Assembly (NCBI GenBank): GCA_024278035.1
Contig: JAJRUA010000348.1
Span: 1-19,030 of the forward strand
DNA from: Planctomycetota bacterium
GTDB taxonomy: Bacteria > Planctomycetota > Planctomycetia > Pirellulales > Lacipirellulaceae
DNA: 19,030 nucleotides
Reading direction: 5' to 3'
Shown here: piece after piece, positions 15,445 to 19,030 of the stretch
How positions within the stretch are numbered: position 1 is the first letter of the stretch
How the letters are laid out: each line of letters starts with the position of its first letter
Notes under the pieces: model-generated
What the model was told of the DNA's origin: nothing
What the model saw: only the letters and a program-made list of their open reading frames with translations
Databases searched by the model: none
Program-made: the position numbers and the translations under genes

Positions 15445-15912
15445 ATGCAGTTTCAGACAACGCGATTTGGTGCGGTAGAGATTCGCGAAAGCGATATCTT
15501 GGAATTTCCTTTTGGCCTGATCGGTCTCGAGTCATGCCGCCGTTGGGTGGTATTGGCCGACTCGCGCAACCGAGGGCTCGGTTGGCTCCAGTCGCTCGAT
15601 CGGCCCGAAGCAGCGCTGGCGGTGGTAAGCCCTCGGCGGTTTGTGCCCGAGTATCGGGCCAGGGTCTCGGCCCGTGATCTTTCGACCCTAGGGCTTTCCT
15701 CACCCAAAGAGGCCCAGGTGGTCGTTTCGGTCAGCAAGCACACGGACGGCCCTCAGGGACCGGCCCTCTCGCTGAACCTCAAGGCACCGATCGTTGTCTG
15801 TTTGGAAACACGGCGTGGCCGGCAGATCGTGGCCAAGGACAACCACTCCGTACGCCATTGGCTAAATGAAGCGGGGCTGGGCGAAGCAACTTCCCTGCGG
15901 CGTTCGGCGTAG
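15445..15912 (+). CDS. fliW: Flagellar assembly factor FliW
   Basis: A 155-residue protein starting MQFQTTRFGAVEIRESDILE, then FPFGLIGLESCRRWVVL, the family signature. In the middle WLQSLDRPEAALAVVSPRRF corresponds to the conserved LQS...F.V..P segment. Late in the protein, LNLKAPIVVCLETRRGRQIV matches the family's N-L-x-A-P-I-V block. GGGAGAGGA (15432-15440) directly ahead supports the ATG at 15445 over an in-frame ATG at 15430. In B. subtilis FliW binds either flagellin or CsrA and relieves CsrA repression of flagellin translation. The downstream csrA and flagellin genes make the same role very likely here. A 222-bp gap separates it from flgL, in which I saw no confident promoter or terminator. 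Confidence 0.95.
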   Translation: MQFQTTRFGAVEIRESDILEFPFGLIGLESCRRWVVLADSRNRGLGWLQSLDRPEAALAVVSPRRFVPEYRARVSARDLSTLGLSSPKEAQVVVSVSKHTDGPQGPALSLNLKAPIVVCLETRRGRQIVAKDNHSVRHWLNEAGLGEATSLRRSA

Positions 15913-16122
15913 CCGTTTCACGGGTTGTTCGGGTTGGAAGGCCGGCAGCTACCCCGGTGTCAACCGGATCAACCAAATAACCGGAGACTCACCACAGTTT
16001 TTCGCCCAGCGGCCCATGGAGGCCGATAGCTAGTGGAGTCGGACGTACAGGCACGTTTCGACTTACAATGTTTCGCCCACCTTTGGGCAATCATGCTGAC
16101 TACTTAGTGAAGGTAACGGCCC

Positions 16123-16341
16123 ATGTTGGTCCTTTCGAGACAACGCGACGAGAGCATCATCATTGGCGATAATATCGTCATTACCATCGTTGATGTGCGC
16201 GGCGACAAAGTTCGCCTGGGCATCGACGCCCCGGTCGAGATCCCCGTCCACCGCCGAGAGGTGTACGAAGCGATCCAGCGCGAGAATCAACGCGCCAGCG
16301 AGATTTCGACCGACGATGCTCGTGAGATTGGAGAGAAGTAA
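16123..16341 (+). CDS. csrA: Carbon storage regulator CsrA (translational repressor)
   Basis: A dimeric RNA-binding protein that recognises GGA in hairpin loops. The 72 residues include [38 protein letters not shown] and [10 protein letters not shown]. The N-terminal strand and Arg44 of the VHRRE motif form the RNA site. The C-terminal helix is long, and Asn55 lines up with a residue reported to matter for FliW control in B. subtilis CsrA, consistent with FliW regulation. GAAGGT (16109-16114) lies 8 nt before the ATG. It follows fliW by 210 bp, a spacer with a small hairpin (16075-16088) and another CCGGT-GTCA-ACCGG (15954-15967). It is followed by a heptamer stem-loop and a terminator. Confidence 0.97.
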   Translation: MLVLSRQRDESIIIGDNIVITIVDVRGDKVRLGIDAPVEIPVHRREVYEAIQRENQRASEISTDDAREIGEK

Positions 16342-16344
16342 AAT

Positions 16345-16400
16345 AGTGGGCAGTCGGCAGTACGCGCAAGCGACTGACTGCCGACTGCCTGCCGCCCACT
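16345..16400. repeat. Heptamer-phased stem-loop after csrA
   Basis: The 17-nt left arm (16345-16361) pairs with the 24-nt right arm (16377-16400), leaving a 7-nt excess as a bulge. Units are visible as GGGCAGT, CGGCAGT (16348-16361) on the left and GACTGCC, GACTGCC, TGCCGCC (16376-16396) on the right. It begins 4 nt after the csrA stop and shares the one-unit bulge design with the flgF-flgG element. Confidence 0.75.
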
Positions 16401-16448
16401 CTTTTCGGGAAACCACACACTCCTTTCTCTCCAAAAGCCCACGCCATC

Positions 16449-16478
16449 AGCTCCGCCAATTTGGTTGGGGCTTTTTTT
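16449..16478 (+). terminator. Rho-independent terminator downstream of csrA
   Basis: AGCTCCGCCA (16449-16458), a short ATT loop, TGGTTGGGGCT (16462-16472) with one bulged base and two G-T pairs, then a run of seven T (16472-16478). This is the clearest intrinsic terminator in the window. It closes the fliW-csrA side and implies that flagellin has its own promoter downstream. Confidence 0.8.
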
Positions 16479-16479
16479 G

Positions 16480-16913
16480 TGCTCCGACCCCTTGGCTCAA
16501 GTACTGAGCCGATGACCTGGCGGGTCGTTCGGTCTGCGCAAGAGAGCCTCTTGCGTGCGGGTTATACAGGTTGGCACGATCACGCCAACGCGGGGGCCAA
16601 ATCTCTTGCAAGAATTGTCACTTCCAATCCGGCCTGCACTGCTAGCGGACGATACGTTCCCCTAGGCACATGGTCCTCGTAGGACGGGGTGCTCCGTATT
16701 TTGGAACCGAAACATAGGATCGCTTTCTGGCTCTAGTCCGTGTGAGGTGCGTGGAGGCACGCCCTTTCTCTGGACGCCGTTAGAAAGGCAACCAGCACCA
16801 AGGAAGACGCAACACGACGGCGATTGAGAAAGAGGTTCCCTCTCACGCTATCCGCGAACGGCCGCACAACGTGGCCACGCAACTTACACCGTTTACTCCC
16901 CAAGGGTATTTCG
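16480..16913 (+). promoter_or_regulatory. Long structured leader/regulatory region ahead of flagellin
   Basis: About 430 bp without a supportable gene. Hairpins seen are GGCTCA-AGTAC-TGAGCC (16494-16510), CGCAAGAG-AGC-CTCTTGCG (16537-16555), GTTGGC...GCCAAC (16570-16589), GTCCT-CGT-AGGAC (16673-16685) and GCGTG-GAGG-CACGC (16749-16762). All seven GGA trinucleotides lie between 16647 and 16804, one of them in the last hairpin's loop. The ribosome-binding site AAGGG (16902-16906) lies 7 nt before the ATG. No convincing sigma-28 or sigma-54 promoter was found by eye. CsrA control of the flagellin message is inferred from this and from the neighbours. Confidence 0.5.
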
Positions 16914-19030
16914 ATGACACGCATCAACACGAACGTGAGTTCGCTGATTGGCCGGAACAACCTGGCCAACGCCAACTCAAATCTTAACACGTCGCTCACA
17001 CGACTCAGCACCGGTCTTCGGATCAACACGGGTGCCGATGACCCGGCTGGTTTGATCGCTAGCGAGAGGCTTCGCAGCGATATCACTAGCATCGAAGCGG
17101 CTATCACCAACACCGACCGTGCCAATCAAGTGATTGCAACGGCCGACTCGGCACTGTCCGAGGTGAGCTCGCTACTGAACGACATCCGCGGTTTGATCAC
17201 AGAGTCGGCCAATACGGGCGCTCTCTCACAAGAGCAGATCGACGCTAACCAGTTGCAGCTCGACTCCTCGCTCGACGCTTTGAACCGTATCGCTCAGACC
17301 ACGACCTTCCAGGGCCGTACGCTACTCGATGGTAGCCTCGACTTCCTTACAACGGCTGGCGCTGGATTCTCGAACATCACCGATCTTAGCATCGATCAAG
17401 CCAACCTGGGCGCCACGGGCTCGGTCGCTGTCGATGTCAATGTCGATACGGCTGCGACGCAGGCACAAGTCACCGTTGAGAACATTCCAGGGGCAACGAC
17501 AGCCGTCGCAGCCACCGACGACCTAACTATCACAGCGGCTGCTGTTACCGAAGTGCTTTCTGACACGACGGCTAGCGGTGGCTCCTCAATTACACTGGCA
17601 AATGCTGGCTCCGGTACGGCTGTCATCGACGTGGTCGCAATTACTGGGCAAGATTTTGCCGGTGCAGCGGGCGACATCACAATCGCTTTTGCTGACACGG
17701 CGACCGCAGGTTCTGAGACTGCCGCCTTCGACAGTGGTACCAACACGCTGACCATTGGTATCGAAGCAGGTACTACGACTATCACTCAAACTCTCGCTGC
17801 CATCAATGCCTACGATGAAGGCACGACTTCAGGTGCGGATTTTGCTGCGACATTGACTTCGGGTACCACAGGCGACGCATTCGCCGTAGCTGACATCGCT
17901 GAGACTGGCACTCTGGCTGGTGGTGTTGATGCGTTCGCTGGGGGTGACGATGTCATCACCATTACCGCGTCCGCCACGGGTACCGAGGCCAATGGTGTCA
18001 CGGTGACGATCGTCGAAGCAAGTGGTACAGGTGCAACACCAACGGCCGCCATTGTTTCCGGTAACATTGTGGTTACCGTTGACGATACGGTCGATACCTC
18101 GATTGCTGACATCACTTCTGCCATCAATGACTTGGCTGACTACGGTGCAACACTCGCTGCGGCTGGCGACGGCATCTATAGTGGCTCAGAAACCCCACCA
18201 ACGGCGGCCACTTTGGCCGGCGGCGTTGGAACAGGTGGCTTGGCCAATGAGCTGACGATCGAGCTGGGTGGAGTCGACGGGTCGGAAGTCCTCAGCTTTG
18301 GTGCTGGTACGACGATTGATGAGCTCGTGGATGGTATTAACCTTCTTAGCGATGCGACAGGGATTACGGCCACAGCGAATGGCACGACGCTTGAACTGGA
18401 TTCGAGTGCCTATGGCTCGGCCGCCTTTGTTGATCTCGCAGCGATTACGGACGCGGCAAATCTTGTCACCGATGCTCGTAGTGAGGGGACCGACGTTGTT
18501 GCCACCGTCAATGGCGTCACCGCCACGGGGCAAGGCAACTCGTTGTCGATCAACACGGCGACGCTTGACATCAACGCAACGCTAGAGGCCGACTTCACGG
18601 GAAGTGCCAACTTCACCATCACCGGTGGCGGGGCTCTGTTCCAACTTGGTCCGGATGTCGTGTCGAACCAGCAGGCTCGTCTCGGCATCGGCAGCGTGAA
18701 TACGTCCCGTCTGGGTGGTTCGAGCGGTAAGCTGTTTGAGCTGAAAGCGGGGGGTAGCTCGAATCTTTCGAGCGAGAACCTCGACACGGCTGCGAAGATC
18801 GTCAACGAAGCGATCGACCAAGTGACCTCGCTTCGTGGTCGTCTTGGTGCCTTCCAAGCAACGACGCTCAAGTCGAATAAAGCGGCTCTTGGTAGCACGC
18901 TTATCAACCTGAGCGAAGCCGAAAGCCAAATCCGTGACGCTGACTTCGCTGCCGAAACGGCGAACCTCACACGTTCGCAGATTCTGGTTCAGTCGGGTAC
19001 GCAGGTGCTGTCGATCGCCAACCAGAACCC
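16914..19030 (+). CDS. fliC: Flagellin (3' end outside window)
   Basis: Filament subunit, 705 residues seen and probably only about ten missing, because the last residues (QILVQSGTQVLSIANQNP) are the usual flagellin end. The N-terminal D0/D1 (1 to about 140) has INTNVSSLIGRNNLANANSN, LSTGLRINTGADDPAGLI and ANQVIATADSALSEVSSLLN. The C-terminal D1/D0 (about 625-705) has AAKIVNEAIDQVTSLRGRLG and SEAESQIRDADFAAETANLT. Between them lies a long Thr/Ala/Gly/Asp-rich surface region with a tandem pair of modules (232-338, 339-438) and a Flagellin_IN-like module (about 445-510). No Cys is seen. It starts at the ATG at 16914 with AAGGG upstream. Expression is likely controlled by FliW/CsrA encoded next door. 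Confidence 0.95.
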   Translation, partial: MTRINTNVSSLIGRNNLANANSNLNTSLTRLSTGLRINTGADDPAGLIASERLRSDITSIEAAITNTDRANQVIATADSALSEVSSLLNDIRGLITESANTGALSQEQIDANQLQLDSSLDALNRIAQTTTFQGRTLLDGSLDFLTTAGAGFSNITDLSIDQANLGATGSVAVDVNVDTAATQAQVTVENIPGATTAVAATDDLTITAAAVTEVLSDTTASGGSSITLANAGSGTAVIDVVAITGQDFAGAAGDITIAFADTATAGSETAAFDSGTNTLTIGIEAGTTTITQTLAAINAYDEGTTSGADFAATLTSGTTGDAFAVADIAETGTLAGGVDAFAGGDDVITITASATGTEANGVTVTIVEASGTGATPTAAIVSGNIVVTVDDTVDTSIADITSAINDLADYGATLAAAGDGIYSGSETPPTAATLAGGVGTGGLANELTIELGGVDGSEVLSFGAGTTIDELVDGINLLSDATGITATANGTTLELDSSAYGSAAFVDLAAITDAANLVTDARSEGTDVVATVNGVTATGQGNSLSINTATLDINATLEADFTGSANFTITGGGALFQLGPDVVSNQQARLGIGSVNTSRLGGSSGKLFELKAGGSSNLSSENLDTAAKIVNEAIDQVTSLRGRLGAFQATTLKSNKAALGSTLINLSEAESQIRDADFAAETANLTRSQILVQSGTQVLSIANQN
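17607..18227 (+). repeat. Tandem duplicated module inside flagellin
   Basis: Residues 232-338 and 339-438 align as two units of about 100 residues. Both run from a strand (AVIDVVAITG against DVITITASATG) through GDITIAF against NGVTVTI, then TQTLAAIN against DITSAIN, and DFAATL against DYGATL. Both end in TLAGGV. The copies are diverged, so the duplication is old. Confidence 0.7.

Noticed and set aside
16022..16029. GCCGATAG before csrA as a sigma-28 -10 box
   Set aside because: No TAAA-like -35 box lies about 15 nt upstream.
16508..16515. GCCGATGA after the csrA terminator as a flagellin sigma-28 promoter
   Set aside because: No -35 box at the right spacing; it overlaps a hairpin and is 400 nt from the start codon.
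16572..16586. TGGCACG in the flagellin leader as a sigma-54 promoter
   Set aside because: The -12 position reads CC; the nearest GC is out of register by one. The sequence is better explained as part of an inverted repeat GTTGGC...GCCAAC.
16461..16682. Small plus-strand open frame (73 codons) in the flagellin leader
   Set aside because: It starts inside the terminator stem, lacks a ribosome-binding site and shows no recognisable pattern; the region is better explained by RNA structure.

Overview
The window looks like a chromosomal segment of a flagellated planctomycete, probably of the Pirellula/Rhodopirellula/Blastopirellula type. This is inferred from the style of the proteins (a very large FlgL, a long flagellin with Flagellin_IN-like modules, a DUF502 protein with an enlarged loop, FlgH without a lipobox) and from heptameric intergenic repeats. 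No rRNA or other taxonomic marker is present, so the assignment is tentative.

Region 1 (1-4937) is housekeeping. It holds the 3' end of a YraN/UPF0102 gene, a minus-strand ParE/RelE-type toxin with its antitoxin, a minus-strand LptF/LptG-family permease, a divergent comF-type phosphoribosyltransferase, a DUF502 membrane protein, and hemC overlapping the DUF502 gene by 8 bp. A 250-bp spacer follows. It carries a nested 44-bp palindrome, several smaller hairpins and a very good sigma-54 (-24/-12) promoter.

Region 2 (5189-15222) is a co-directional flagellar block: flgF and flgG (rod), flgA (P-ring chaperone), flgH (L-ring), flgI (P-ring), a FlgJ-type rod-binding protein without a muramidase domain, flgN (chaperone for the junction proteins), flgK and flgL (hook-filament junction). 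The order follows assembly: rod, rings, junction. Spacers are short except where hairpin-forming heptameric repeats sit, after flgF and after flgG.

Region 3 (15445-19030) is filament and filament control: fliW, csrA, a rho-independent terminator, a 435-bp structured and GGA-rich leader, and a flagellin gene that runs off the right edge. FliW, CsrA and flagellin are the three nodes of the homeostatic switch known from Bacillus subtilis, where CsrA represses flagellin translation, FliW antagonises CsrA, and flagellin titrates FliW. Here all three lie side by side, just downstream of the junction genes.

The most noteworthy signals are these: (i) a protein module shared between FlgL and flagellin, tandemly duplicated inside flagellin; (ii) the FliW-CsrA-flagellin neighbourhood with GGA motifs clustered in the flagellin leader; (iii) the sigma-54 promoter before flgF; (iv) three intergenic stem-loops built from 7-nt units; (v) the nested palindrome after hemC; (vi) an FlgH that appears not to be a lipoprotein. 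No tRNA, rRNA, CRISPR, insertion sequence or prophage gene was seen.
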